Below are positions 43,036-51,599 of a stretch of 64,000 nt of DNA, in pieces; within the stretch, counting starts at the first letter, position 1; each line of letters begins with the position of its first letter. A program made the position numbers and the translations under genes. Origin of the DNA: CBDDFV01 sp965227335 (GTDB lineage Bacteria > Planctomycetota > Phycisphaerae > Phycisphaerales > SM1A02). The stretch spans positions 186,001-250,000 of the forward strand of contig CBDDFV010000010.1 in NCBI GenBank assembly GCA_965227335.1, read 5' to 3'. A model generated the notes under the pieces. That model was not told the origin of the DNA. It did not search any database and worked only from the letters and a program-made list of their open reading frames with translations.

Positions 43036-44364
43036 ATGGACGCATTTCGAATCCACGGCGGGGCCCGACTCCGCGGACGCCTCACCGTCGACGGCGCCAA
43101 GAACGCTTGCCTCCCCATGATGGCCGCCGCCCTCGTCGGCGATGATCCCGTCGTCCTGCGCGGCGTCCCGGACCTGTCCGATATCCGCAACATGGGCCGA
43201 CTCCTCGACGAACTCGGCTGCGAAACCACGTTCGAACCCGGACGCATCACCCTTCGCAACACCGACCTCGACGCCTCCCACGCCCGATATGACATCGTCC
43301 GCACCATGCGGGCCTCCATCTCCGTCCTCGGGCCCCTCCTCGCCCGGCGCGGCGAAGCCCGCGTCTCCATGCCCGGCGGCTGCTCCTTCGGCGACCGACC
43401 CGTCGACCTCCACCTCCGCGGACTCCGCGCCCTCGGCGCCGACATCCGGCTCGAAGGCGGCGACATCGTGGCCACCGCCGACCGCCTGAAGGGCGACACC
43501 ATCTTCCTCGGCGGCCCCTTCGGCTCCACGGTGCTCGGCACCGCCAACGTCATGACCGCCGCCACCCGCGCCGAAGGCGTCACCGTCATCGAGGCCGCCG
43601 CGTGCGAGCCGGAGATCGTCGACCTCGCCAACCTTCTCAACGCGATGGGGGCCCGCATTCGCGGGGCCGGCGGGCCCCGCATCACCATCGAGGGCGTGGA
43701 GCAGCTCGGCGGCGCCGAACATCACGTGATGCCCGACCGGATCGTCGCCGGCACCTACGCCATCGCCGCCGCCATCACCAACGGCCAGGTCACCCTCGAC
43801 AACTTCCCCTACGACGCCCTCCTCGCCTTCACCGACCGCATGGAGCAGATCGGCGTCAACATCGAACCCGTCAGCGGCTCGAGCGGCGCGACCCGAACCG
43901 TCGAAGTCACCTCCGCCCGCACCCTGAAGCCGACGATCGTCACCACCCAGCCCCACCCCGGCTTCCCCACCGATCTCCAGGCCCAGACCATGGCCCTGCT
44001 GTCGCTCGCCGACGGTAACTCGATCGTCACCGAAAAGATCTACCCCGAACGATTCATGCACGTCGCCGAACTCACCCGCATGGGCGCCCGCCTCTACCGC
44101 CAGGGACCGACCGTCGTCGTCTCCGGCGTGGACGGACTCGTCGGCGCCCCGGTCATGGCCTCCGACCTGCGGGGCAGCGCCTGCCTCATCCTCGCCGGAC
44201 TCGTCGCCGAAGGCGAAACCATCGTCTCCCGCGTCTACCACCTCGACCGCGGCTACGCGAAGATGGAACAGGTCCTGCAATCACTCGGCGCCGACATCGA
44301 ACGCTTCAACCCCGATCAAGACGCCAGGTCAGACGAAGCCGGCCCGTCGCTGCAACTGGGCTGA
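43036..44364 (+). CDS. murA: UDP-N-acetylglucosamine 1-carboxyvinyltransferase
   Basis: First committed step of peptidoglycan synthesis: transfer of enolpyruvate from PEP to UDP-GlcNAc. Lys22 (DGAKNACLP) and the catalytic Cys115 (MPGGCSFGDRPVDLH) are both present; Cys, not Asp, implies the fosfomycin-sensitive form. The 442-residue length is a little above usual because of a short C-terminal tail. GGAG lies upstream of the ATG. It stands alone, away from murD at 52987, so no division/cell-wall cluster is seen here. Confidence 0.97.
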   Translation: MDAFRIHGGARLRGRLTVDGAKNACLPMMAAALVGDDPVVLRGVPDLSDIRNMGRLLDELGCETTFEPGRITLRNTDLDASHARYDIVRTMRASISVLGPLLARRGEARVSMPGGCSFGDRPVDLHLRGLRALGADIRLEGGDIVATADRLKGDTIFLGGPFGSTVLGTANVMTAATRAEGVTVIEAAACEPEIVDLANLLNAMGARIRGAGGPRITIEGVEQLGGAEHHVMPDRIVAGTYAIAAAITNGQVTLDNFPYDALLAFTDRMEQIGVNIEPVSGSSGATRTVEVTSARTLKPTIVTTQPHPGFPTDLQAQTMALLSLADGNSIVTEKIYPERFMHVAELTRMGARLYRQGPTVVVSGVDGLVGAPVMASDLRGSACLILAGLVAEGETIVSRVYHLDRGYAKMEQVLQSLGADIERFNPDQDARSDEAGPSLQLG

Positions 44365-44397
44365 CGCCCCCCTGCCCTTCTTCCCCTGCTCCCCTGT

Positions 44398-44495
44398 CCC
44401 CCTGCTCCACTGCTCCACTGCTCCCCGCCCAATCCCCCCGACCAGCCCACCCGACCACCCGCGACCGTCCCCCAGGAACAGTCGATCAGTCGGCC
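44398..44495 (+). repeat. Direct repeat, left copy, beside the toxin-antitoxin pair
   Basis: C-rich 98-base element ending CAGTCGATCAGTCGGCC. It is repeated at 45352-45455 in the same orientation with two substitutions and one 7-base indel. Its first part is built of CTGCTCCACTGCTCC units. Confidence 0.9.
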
Positions 44496-44562
44496 TGGAC
44501 AGCGATCACCACCGCCCGCCACGCTTGCTCGCGCCGCGTGACCCGCCGAGACCATCCCGCCA

Positions 44563-44883
44563 TCACGGCCGCAGGTCCTCCACACTTGTGACATCGCGGC
44601 TCCCATGGATCACCGAGTCAACGACCACGGTGTCTTCCAGGATCCGAAACACCACACGGTAGTTCCCCACAAATCGCCTTCGATACTCGCGCCCGCGCAG
44701 TGCCGTCAGGTCTTCCTCGACGGCGAATCGATGTGGCGACCGACCGAGATCCCGGATGGCGGCCGCCATCTCATCGAACCATTGCAGCGCAGGGATCGCG
44801 CTGCACGCCCGCTCGGCGACATACGACGCGATCGCCTCAAGATCCCGTTCCGCCCGCGCCGTCACCTCCACCCGGAAGACCAT
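44563..44883 (-). CDS. ParE/RelE-family toxin of a type II toxin-antitoxin pair
   Basis: A 106-residue basic protein with the ParE/RelE pattern: VEVTARAERDLEAIASYVAE at the N-terminus, ALQWFDEMAAAIRDLGRSPHR in the middle and the beta-strand core REYRRRFVGNYRVVFRILED. The ATG at 44883 is four bases past the antitoxin stop, so the two are co-translated. ParE-like members poison gyrase and RelE-like ones cut mRNA; sequence alone does not decide. A longer in-frame upstream extension overlaps the antitoxin gene and is rejected. Confidence 0.9.
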   Translation of the reverse strand: MVFRVEVTARAERDLEAIASYVAERACSAIPALQWFDEMAAAIRDLGRSPHRFAVEEDLTALRGREYRRRFVGNYRVVFRILEDTVVVDSVIHGSRDVTSVEDLRP

Positions 44884-44887
44884 CCGA

Positions 44888-45226
44888 TCACGCCGACTCG
44901 CGCCGCCCTCCTGCCGAGATCCGCTTCCGAATCGCCTCGAACGCCTCGTCCGCCGTCCGCACCCGCCCCGCCGCGCGATCCTGCTCACTCTCCGAAACCG
45001 CCAGACACAAATCCAGCGCTTCCGCCTTCCGCACCATCTCGTCAAACAGCGCCGGCGGAACCAGCACGAGCGCGGCCCGGCCGTTCACCGTCATGATCTC
45101 CGGCCGACCACGCGTGTTGATCCGCTCCGCGTGCTCCGCCGGCGATTGCCGGAAATCGGTCGCTGATCTGATATCCGTCGCAGCCACGGCATATCGCCCC
45201 GGAGGGCCCTCCCATTGATCCGACAT
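44888..45226 (-). CDS. Phd/YefM-family antitoxin
   Basis: The 112-residue protein has the DNA-binding N-terminal fold of the family: DIRSATDFRQSPAEHAERIN, GRPEIMTVNGRAALVLVPP and ALFDEMVRKAEALD. Its C-terminal half is acidic/basic and probably binds the toxin. The ATG at 45226 has GGGAG about eight bases upstream. The antitoxin comes first in the operon, so it is made ahead of the toxin and can repress the shared promoter. Confidence 0.9.
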   Translation of the reverse strand: MSDQWEGPPGRYAVAATDIRSATDFRQSPAEHAERINTRGRPEIMTVNGRAALVLVPPALFDEMVRKAEALDLCLAVSESEQDRAAGRVRTADEAFEAIRKRISAGGRRESA

Positions 45227-45252
45227 GGCGATACTCCCATCCCCGGAGTGTC

Positions 45253-45271
45253 GTCATTATTGTGTCATTAT
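45253..45271 (-). promoter_or_regulatory. Candidate antitoxin operator
   Basis: Two GTCATTAT octamers (plus strand 45253-45260 and 45264-45271) spaced 11 bases apart, about one helical turn, between the -10 box and the antitoxin start. This AT-rich patch stands out from its GC-rich surroundings. Confidence 0.5.
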
Positions 45272-45298
45272 CATGGCACTATTGCTGCTTCCAGTCAA
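45270..45298 (-). promoter_or_regulatory. Promoter of the toxin-antitoxin operon
   Basis: On the minus strand TTGACT (complement 45293-45298), 17 bases, then CATGAT (complement 45270-45275); GATAAT overlaps three bases further on. It lies about 45 bases before the antitoxin ATG. Confidence 0.6.
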
Positions 45299-45351
45299 CC
45301 CACTTTCTACCACGCTGCTATTCCCTCCCCGGACAACGCCCACGCCACCAT

Positions 45352-45455
45352 CCCCTGCTCCACTGCTCGACTGCTCCCCGCCTAATCCCCCCGACCAGAC
45401 CGACGCCCACCCGACCACCCGCGACCGTCCCCCAGGAACAGTCGATCAGTCGGCC
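45352..45455 (+). repeat. Direct repeat, right copy, beside the toxin-antitoxin pair
   Basis: Partner of 44398-44495, same orientation. The last 35 bases are identical in both copies and lie exactly 960 bases apart. This copy carries a 7-base insertion (about 45399-45405). Confidence 0.9.
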
Positions 45456-45556
45456 CACTCTCCACGCCCCCCTCCCCACTCCCCACTCTCTACTGTCCTC
45501 TCCTCTCCACTCTCCACTCTCTACTTTCCTCCCCTCTCCACTCCCCACTCTCCCCG
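45456..45556 (+). repeat. Pyrimidine-rich low-complexity tract
   Basis: About 100 bases, nearly all C and T with an A every seventh base or so, built of CTCCACT/CTCTACT-like units. It directly continues the right direct repeat. No protein-like frame is present. Confidence 0.8.
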
Positions 45557-45565
45557 GACGCCGCA

Positions 45566-46363
45566 TCACCGCCGTCGCCCCGCTTCGTACAGAAACACCG
45601 CCGCCGCCCCCGCGACGTTCAGCGAAATGCCATCCTCCGCCATCGGGATCTTCGCCACGACGTCGCACGCCGCGAGCGTCGCCGCCGACAGCCCGTGACC
45701 CTCCGATCCCAACACCACGGCCGCCTTCGACGCCGCGGGCCAGTCGTGAATCGAAACGGCGTCCGGCGTCAGCTCCGCCCCGATCACCGTGACGTCATCT
45801 GCGCGCATCCGCGACAACACGCCGGGCAGATCGTCTGTGACAATCCATGGCACGTTGAACACACGACCCATCGACACCCGGATCGCCTTGCGAAAGAGCG
45901 GGTCCGCGCACGCCGCATCGAGCACGACGGCGTCCGCGCCGAACGCCGCCGCGTTCCGGAAGGTCGATCCGATGTTGTCGACATGCGTCACCCGCTCGAG
46001 ACACACGACCACGGCTGACTCGCGGGCGGCGATCGCGTCAAGGTCCGCTCGACCCGCCGCCGCGCGATCCCCCACCGCCAGCGCGCCGCCGTGCACGCGG
46101 TAGCCGGCGATCTGACTGATCTCCTCCCTCGGCAGCAGATACACCGGCGTCTCGCCCGGCGGACGGACCGCCAGCGCGGCCCACTGCTCCGGACTGAACA
46201 GACACGACTCACACCCCCACCCCGACGCGAAGAACCGCTCCACCACCCGACGCGACTCCACCAGGAACCGACCGTCCCGCCCGCGCAGATCCGCATCCCG
46301 CACGTTGCGATACGGATCGAGACGCGAATCATCGAGCGACGCGATCGCGATCGGACCGCTCAC
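45566..46363 (-). CDS. SpoU/TrmH-family RNA 2'-O-methyltransferase
   Basis: SAM-dependent methylation of a ribose in rRNA or tRNA. The three SPOUT motifs are present: THVDNIGSTFRNAAAFGADA (motif 1), VLGSEGHGLS (motif 2) and IPMAEDGISLNVAGAAAVFL (motif 3, forming the trefoil knot). An N-terminal substrate-binding region (FLVESRRVVERFFASG) resembles that of the RlmB/TsnR group. The GTG start overlaps the stop of the hydrolase gene by four bases (GTGA). Last gene of the seven-gene operon. The target nucleotide is unknown. Confidence 0.92.
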   Translation of the reverse strand: MSGPIAIASLDDSRLDPYRNVRDADLRGRDGRFLVESRRVVERFFASGWGCESCLFSPEQWAALAVRPPGETPVYLLPREEISQIAGYRVHGGALAVGDRAAAGRADLDAIAARESAVVVCLERVTHVDNIGSTFRNAAAFGADAVVLDAACADPLFRKAIRVSMGRVFNVPWIVTDDLPGVLSRMRADDVTVIGAELTPDAVSIHDWPAASKAAVVLGSEGHGLSAATLAACDVVAKIPMAEDGISLNVAGAAAVFLYEAGRRR

Positions 46364-47718
46364 GGATCGTCGTCCGCCTCATCGCCGCCCTCGTCATTCA
46401 CCTCGCGCGGCAGCGCCCAGCCCGTCGCCGCGAGTTCCTCCAGCACGATCGGGATCGACGGGGGAACCGTCTTCGAGTTCGGCAGCAGATTGACGACCAT
46501 GCTCATGTGATCGGCCTCGACGATGTGCAGCGCCGCCCCCGTCAGCCGCGCCGACTGCACCGTCACCACGCCGTCGCCGACCGAGTCCGACAGTTCCTGC
46601 GCCGCCTCACGGTGGTCGTCGCCGTTCAACAGTCGATTCGCCCACGCCGGAAGCTCCGTGTCGCCGACGAGATCACGCACCTCCTCCAGCACCGAGTCGA
46701 GACGATCGGTCTCAATCGTCGTGAACCGACCGGCGATCACGGTCAACTTCACGCCGTCAGGATGCGGACGTGCGTTGAGCGCGCGAAGAAACGACGAGCC
46801 CGGCTCGAGATCCTGCGCGGCTTCCCCGGACCCGTCCGCCTCCGCCCCGCGGTAGCCCAGCCCCTCCTGCCACAGACGCACCGCCTGGTCGCGCAACTCG
46901 GTCACGATCCGCAGCCGCGCCCACGCGGAGCCGCCGTTCGGCGTCCCCAGCATGATCAGTTGACGCACCGCCGGAAACCGCTCGCCGCCCGAGCCGTCGC
47001 CCCCGTAGTGGCGGGGCCGCGTGAGCAGATCGCGGCTGACGAGCCCGCCCATCGAGTGCGCGACGATGACGATCTCCGCCAGGCCGCGATCATGCAACAG
47101 TTCGAGTTCCGCCGCGAACCGATCCGCTCCGCTCGCGATCGGACCATCGTCGGGATAGTCGAAGAAGAGCACCTCGTAACCCGCGTCGACGAGCGCCGGG
47201 GCGAGTTCGCGCCACTGCCACGGCGGGGCGTCGAGTCCGTGCACGAGGACCACGGCCCGCTCCGGCACGAGATCGTCATCGTTCCGCGGCGTCGGATCGC
47301 CCGACGCCGTGGACGCGAACACGCCGTGCGCGGGCGGCGCGTCGCCGGCGACGCCCGCCTCGTCCGCCAGCCATCGGCGCAGGGCTGCGCCGGCGTTGGG
47401 CTCATCGGCGATGTCGATCGCCAGTTCGTCGCCGCGGACGGTGAAGCGGAGCACGTGATCGGAGCGATGTTCGAGATCATCGAGACGAAGCCGTCCCGCG
47501 TCGGTCCGCAGGTCGATCGTCGGCGCGAACGCCGCGAGACGGACCGCCAGGCGATCTGATCCGACCAGCCGCGCAACCGTCCGGGTGAATTCACTGCGGT
47601 CCAGCCGACCATCGGCGAGCGTGATCGTCGCGTCCGCGTCATCAGGGGTCGCGCGGGCGGCCGGCGTGAGCACCGCGGCGATGATCAGCAGGACAGCGGC
47701 GACGACGGCGCGGCTCAT
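46360..47718 (-). CDS. Secreted alpha/beta-hydrolase (lipase-like)
   Basis: The ATG at 47718 overlaps the MCE gene stop (ATGA) and begins a signal peptide (MSRAVVAAVLLIIAAVLTPA-ARA). The hydrolase domain has the oxyanion region VVLVHGLDAPPWQWRELAP, the nucleophile elbow IVAHSMGGLVSRDLL and LGTPNGGSAWA, as in triacylglycerol lipases and PGAP1-like esterases. A candidate catalytic His lies in VEADHMSMV near the C-terminus. About 130 residues precede the domain. Its place directly after MCE and MlaF genes suggests action on envelope lipids; that is inference. Confidence 0.88.
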   Translation of the reverse strand: MSRAVVAAVLLIIAAVLTPAARATPDDADATITLADGRLDRSEFTRTVARLVGSDRLAVRLAAFAPTIDLRTDAGRLRLDDLEHRSDHVLRFTVRGDELAIDIADEPNAGAALRRWLADEAGVAGDAPPAHGVFASTASGDPTPRNDDDLVPERAVVLVHGLDAPPWQWRELAPALVDAGYEVLFFDYPDDGPIASGADRFAAELELLHDRGLAEIVIVAHSMGGLVSRDLLTRPRHYGGDGSGGERFPAVRQLIMLGTPNGGSAWARLRIVTELRDQAVRLWQEGLGYRGAEADGSGEAAQDLEPGSSFLRALNARPHPDGVKLTVIAGRFTTIETDRLDSVLEEVRDLVGDTELPAWANRLLNGDDHREAAQELSDSVGDGVVTVQSARLTGAALHIVEADHMSMVVNLLPNSKTVPPSIPIVLEELAATGWALPREVNDEGGDEADDDP

Positions 47719-49040
47719 GGCGCGCCGGGTTCGACGAGCAGGACGTCGAGCATCCGCTGCTGCGCACGCTCGTAGTTCTCGAACCGTTCCTCGAGGTGGT
47801 CGCGCACCGTCTGTAGAACGGCGATGTCGTCGTCCCCGCCGTGCAGTTCGAGCACCCGCTGCATCGACGCGACCGACGCCTTGAGATCCGCGGTCGCCAG
47901 CGCGAATGTGCGCACGGCTTCGTAAAGCAGTTCGTATTCGAGTTCTTCCGTACTCGGACGGTAGAGGAGTTTCCACGGGCTGCGTCGGACCTCGACGGTG
48001 GTCAGCTTGAGTTGCTGACCCGCCAGTCGCGCGTCCGCGAGCAGTTCGCGGACGCCGGGAATCTGTACGTCGTACTCCTCGTTGACCTTGTCGAGCACGG
48101 CCGCGAAGTCGTCAAGTCCGGTCTGGGCGGTGTCGAGACCGCGGTTGAGTTTCGGGACGGTGACGTCGCGGAAGTCCTGCAGGGCCGCCCGGCTCTCCTC
48201 GGACAGGGCGAGGGCGTTGTCCATGACCTCGTCGAGTTTCGGGCGGTTGACGTCGACCGCCTCGCCCATGTTCGCCACCGCCTCGCGGATGATCGGCCGA
48301 TTCTCCTCGACGCCGGCCCGGACATCCTCCATCGCGACGGAGAACGCCTCGACGCCTTCGAACCCGCGATCGATCGCCGCGTTCACGCGTTCGGCCCACT
48401 GACCATAGTCTTCACGCGCGTCGCCCACGATCGCGCGGGCGTCGGTGAGGGCGGGCCGGACCAGCTCGTCATAGTCGCCGGGGACATCACGCAGGAATTC
48501 GGAGAACTCCTCGACATTGTCGATCGTCCGCTGCACGCCCGAGACGATGTCCTTCGCGCCGCCCGCCGTGTCGTCGCCGAGGAACGTCGCGAGAATGCCG
48601 AGGTCCGGCGCGGCGGTGAGTTCGCCGTCCGGCGGCACGACCGCGCCCGTCGCCGGATCGCCCACGCTCGAGAAATTGATGATCGAGATATTGCCGAGCA
48701 GCGGCGCCACCCGTTTCGCCACCGCATTGTCGTAGAGCGTCACATCGCGGCTGAGGGTGAACGCGACCTCGATGTGATCGACGACCCCCGCCTCGTTGGC
48801 GACCGTGCGGACGCCTTGCACCTTGCCCATCGGCACGCCGCCCACGCGGACCTCCGACCCGTTGGTCAGGCCCTCGACGCCGTCGTCAACGGAAAAGATC
48901 AGTGTGTAGTCGTGACTCGATTCGATCCACGTCCACGCCTGCTTCAGCGTCATCACCACGCCCAGACCGAGCAGGACCGCCACCGTGACGAAGATCCCCG
49001 CGAGGACGTTGTTCCGGGTTCGATCGTTTCGACTCGCCAT
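47715..49040 (-). CDS. mlaD: MCE/MlaD-domain lipid transport protein
   Basis: Membrane-anchored substrate-binding component of a Mla-type phospholipid transporter. One N-terminal helix (NVLAGIFVTVAVLLGLGVVM) is followed by the MCE domain at residues ~40-125 (SVDDGVEGLTNGSEVRVGGV, then PMGKVQGV). A long helical region of ~250 residues follows, which in larger MCE proteins forms a needle or tunnel. 441 residues, longer than E. coli MlaD. It lies 59 bases after the MlaF-type gene and overlaps the hydrolase gene. No MlaE permease gene is in the window. Confidence 0.92.
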   Translation of the reverse strand: MASRNDRTRNNVLAGIFVTVAVLLGLGVVMTLKQAWTWIESSHDYTLIFSVDDGVEGLTNGSEVRVGGVPMGKVQGVRTVANEAGVVDHIEVAFTLSRDVTLYDNAVAKRVAPLLGNISIINFSSVGDPATGAVVPPDGELTAAPDLGILATFLGDDTAGGAKDIVSGVQRTIDNVEEFSEFLRDVPGDYDELVRPALTDARAIVGDAREDYGQWAERVNAAIDRGFEGVEAFSVAMEDVRAGVEENRPIIREAVANMGEAVDVNRPKLDEVMDNALALSEESRAALQDFRDVTVPKLNRGLDTAQTGLDDFAAVLDKVNEEYDVQIPGVRELLADARLAGQQLKLTTVEVRRSPWKLLYRPSTEELEYELLYEAVRTFALATADLKASVASMQRVLELHGGDDDIAVLQTVRDHLEERFENYERAQQRMLDVLLVEPGAP

Positions 49041-49099
49041 GTCGACCGTGCTCCGCGTGCGTCCGTGTCTTCAGTCGTTCCAGTGTATGACGTTCCCGG

Positions 49100-50050
49100 T
49101 CAACGCGTGGACTCGATCGCCGGGGCCGCCCCGAACGCGCCGCCCTCGTCCGCGCCGCCGAGCAGTTCGTCCGCGTAGCTCGTCGCCGTGCGTCGTTTCG
49201 TGATCGGGCCCTCCGCGTCGCCGCGCAGGAACTGACGGATCAGCCGCTCCCGCTCCCCGAGTTTCGCCGCCGCGTCCGGATCGAGATCGCGGAGCGCCTC
49301 GAACCGCTCTCGCTCGGCGATCATCAGCATGCGTCCCTTGTCCAGCATGGCCATGCGATCCGCGATCGTGAAGGCGGAGTCCATCTCGTGCGTCACCACG
49401 ACGCTCGTCACGCCCAGCTTCTTGGTCAGATCGACGATCAGCCGGTCGATCTCCGCCGATGTCACCGGGTCCAGACCCGCCGACGGCTCGTCGTAGAACA
49501 GGATCTTCGGATCCAACGCGAGCGCGCGAGCAAGCCCCGCCCGCTTCTTCATCCCGCCCGAAATCTGGGCGGGGTACTTATCGGCATGTTCACGCAGGCC
49601 CACCAGCTCGAGCTTGATGATCACCTGGATATCAATGATCGACTGGTCCAGCGTCGTATGCTCCGTCAGCGGCAACGCGACGTTCTCCGCGATCGTCATC
49701 GAGTTGAACAACGCCCCCGACTGAAACAGGATGCCGAACTTGCGGCGGACGTCGTTCAACTCCTCTTCCGTGATGTGGTTGATGCACCGCCCGAACAACG
49801 CCACCTCGCCCTCGTCCGCGGAGATCGCGCCGATCATGTGCCGCAACAGCGTCGACTTGCCCGAACCCGAACCCCCCATGATCACCATCGTCTCGCCCGG
49901 ATGAATGTCCAGCGTCAACCCGTCCAGCACCGTCTGCGCGCCGAACCGCTTGACGAGATTCCGAACCTCGATGATCGGCGCGCCGCCGGGCGATGAAGCG
50001 CTCGCGACAGCCGGTTGATCCAGCGCGGCGGCGTCAGGTACATCGGACAT
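49100..50050 (-). CDS. mlaF: MlaF-type ABC transporter ATP-binding protein
   Basis: ATPase that powers MCE-linked lipid transport. Walker A is GGSGSGKST, the signature is ISGGMKKRAGLARALALDP and Walker B is ILFYDEPSAGLDPVTSAEID. The GGMKKR form of the signature is typical of MlaF. The ~316-residue protein carries an N-terminal Ala/Pro extension and a ~60-residue C-terminal tail. It begins 18 bases after the DUF4190-like gene and is followed by the MCE gene, so one transcript is likely. Confidence 0.94.
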   Translation of the reverse strand: MSDVPDAAALDQPAVASASSPGGAPIIEVRNLVKRFGAQTVLDGLTLDIHPGETMVIMGGSGSGKSTLLRHMIGAISADEGEVALFGRCINHITEEELNDVRRKFGILFQSGALFNSMTIAENVALPLTEHTTLDQSIIDIQVIIKLELVGLREHADKYPAQISGGMKKRAGLARALALDPKILFYDEPSAGLDPVTSAEIDRLIVDLTKKLGVTSVVVTHEMDSAFTIADRMAMLDKGRMLMIAERERFEALRDLDPDAAAKLGERERLIRQFLRGDAEGPITKRRTATSYADELLGGADEGGAFGAAPAIESTR

Positions 50051-50068
50051 GGGTCACCGTCCAGCCTC

Positions 50069-50845
50069 TCAGGGCGTCTCGGGCGACGCCCCCCCGCCGG
50101 CCTCGTCATCAGCCGACGTCGACTCCGGAGCATAGCGATCCGCCGCGCCCGGCGGCAGATACAGATCGCCCTCCACGGGATCGAACACGGCGATCGACCC
50201 CCAACGGAGTGTCATCGGCAAGTCGCCGCCCGCCGCCTGCACAAACACCGCATCCGCATCGAGCGTCACACCCTCGAAATGCAGCCGGTACGGGGCCCGC
50301 ACGATCCCCCGCTCCAGCGTCCCCGCATCAGCGTCCGACAGGCCTGTCCGGGCCGGTCGATCATCCTGCGTGATCATCGTCAGACGACCGTACCGCCGTC
50401 GGAGGGGCTCGAAGAACGACCCGAGCTGCTCGTCCGTCAGTTCCGCCGCAGGCCCGTGGAATTCCGCCCGGACGAGGTCGTAATCGCCCCGCAGGCCCGC
50501 CTGGAGGGCCACGATCGGGCCGTCCAGGAGCGGCTGCCGGACGTTGACGTTCCACCACCACGCGACGCCGCCGTAGATCGCGAACGTCACGACGCTGATG
50601 CCGAGCGCGATGCGGATATGGCGGCGGCCGGTCCGGTGCGGGTGGCGCCGGAGATCCCGCATGGCCATCAGGGCGAGCACCGGAGCGACAATCGCGAAGG
50701 GCGGGCAGAGGATGAGGAAACTGCACATCAGGGCCGCCGAGGCCCACGGACTCCTCCCGCCGCGCACGACCGGCGCGGGTCCGCCTGGCCGGCCCGTCGC
50801 GTCACCCCCCGCCGATGTCGGCTTCGGCGTCTCGGGCGCGGTCAT
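50069..50845 (-). CDS. DUF4190-like membrane protein, 258 aa
   Basis: Two membrane helices (WASAALMCSFLILCPPFAIV and IALGISVVTFAIYGGVAWWW) in the arrangement of DUF4190 proteins. The soluble C-terminal domain contains RRRYGRLTMITQDD and ends in EGDLYLPPGAAD. The ATG overlaps the stop of the preceding paralogue (ATGA). It shares the helix pair, the RYG(R/S) motif and the closing beta strands with the next two genes, so the three are probably tandem duplicates. Function unknown; operon position before mlaF suggests an envelope role. Confidence 0.82.
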   Translation of the reverse strand: MTAPETPKPTSAGGDATGRPGGPAPVVRGGRSPWASAALMCSFLILCPPFAIVAPVLALMAMRDLRRHPHRTGRRHIRIALGISVVTFAIYGGVAWWWNVNVRQPLLDGPIVALQAGLRGDYDLVRAEFHGPAAELTDEQLGSFFEPLRRRYGRLTMITQDDRPARTGLSDADAGTLERGIVRAPYRLHFEGVTLDADAVFVQAAGGDLPMTLRWGSIAVFDPVEGDLYLPPGAADRYAPESTSADDEAGGGASPETP

Positions 50846-51522
50846 CCGCCCGCCGCGCCGTCGGCGCCGTCCTCACCCGATCCGTCCGCGCCATCGGCGC
50901 CGTCGGTTCCGTCCGCGCCGCCAGCGGGCGCCGGGGCCACGCTCGAACCGCCGCCGGGCGGGAACACCAGATCACCGAGCGTCGGATCCACAATCACGAG
51001 CGAGTCCAGATTCTGTGCGCCCATCTGCGTCGGAAGGACGAGCTGACCCTCGAGCGTCTGGCTCGGGAACACCAGGTCGTACTCGATCCGGCCCGCCTGC
51101 CCCACCTGCGTGAAGCCGGTGATCTGCGAACTCTGGATCGAGCCGTAGCGGCCCTCGACCTCCGTGATGAACGCGCTTGCTTCGGCAGTCGTCGATCCGA
51201 ACATGCCCGCCATCGCGTTCGGATCCCGCAGCGCCATCGCCGGCATGTTGTTGTAAAGCTGGTAGCCGCCGTACACCAGAGCGCCCCACGCCACCGTGAA
51301 GATCAGCCCCAGAATCAGGCCCGCCACCGCAAAGCCCTTGCCCTTCACGCCCGGCTTGCGAACCATCAGCGCGATCGCGCCCAGCAACGCCCCGATCAAC
51401 CCGAGACCGGGAATGCAGCAGATCAGGCTCGTGACGAACGAGGCGACCGCGAGACCGCTGGTCCGCTCCTCGGTCTGCCCCGCCCCCATGGTGTCTTCGA
51501 ACGTCTCGCCAAACTGACTCAT
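50842..51522 (-). CDS. DUF4190-like membrane protein, 226 aa
   Basis: Middle member of the trio. AGGAG precedes the ATG at 51522. Helices are TSGLAVASFVTSLICCIPGL with GLIGALLGAIALM, and FAVAGLILGLIFTVAWGALV. The soluble part has EGRYGSIQSSQ and closes with LVIVDPTLGDLVFPPGGG. The tail is a low-complexity Gly/Ala/Asp run (DGADGADGSGEDGADGAAGG). Function unknown. Confidence 0.82.
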   Translation of the reverse strand: MSQFGETFEDTMGAGQTEERTSGLAVASFVTSLICCIPGLGLIGALLGAIALMVRKPGVKGKGFAVAGLILGLIFTVAWGALVYGGYQLYNNMPAMALRDPNAMAGMFGSTTAEASAFITEVEGRYGSIQSSQITGFTQVGQAGRIEYDLVFPSQTLEGQLVLPTQMGAQNLDSLVIVDPTLGDLVFPPGGGSSVAPAPAGGADGTDGADGADGSGEDGADGAAGG

Positions 51523-51599
51523 CTCGGTCTCCTGCCTGCGCCCGCAGATCGACGACGCCGATCGCGTCCGGGCCTGATGGGATCATCGCATGGTAGACA

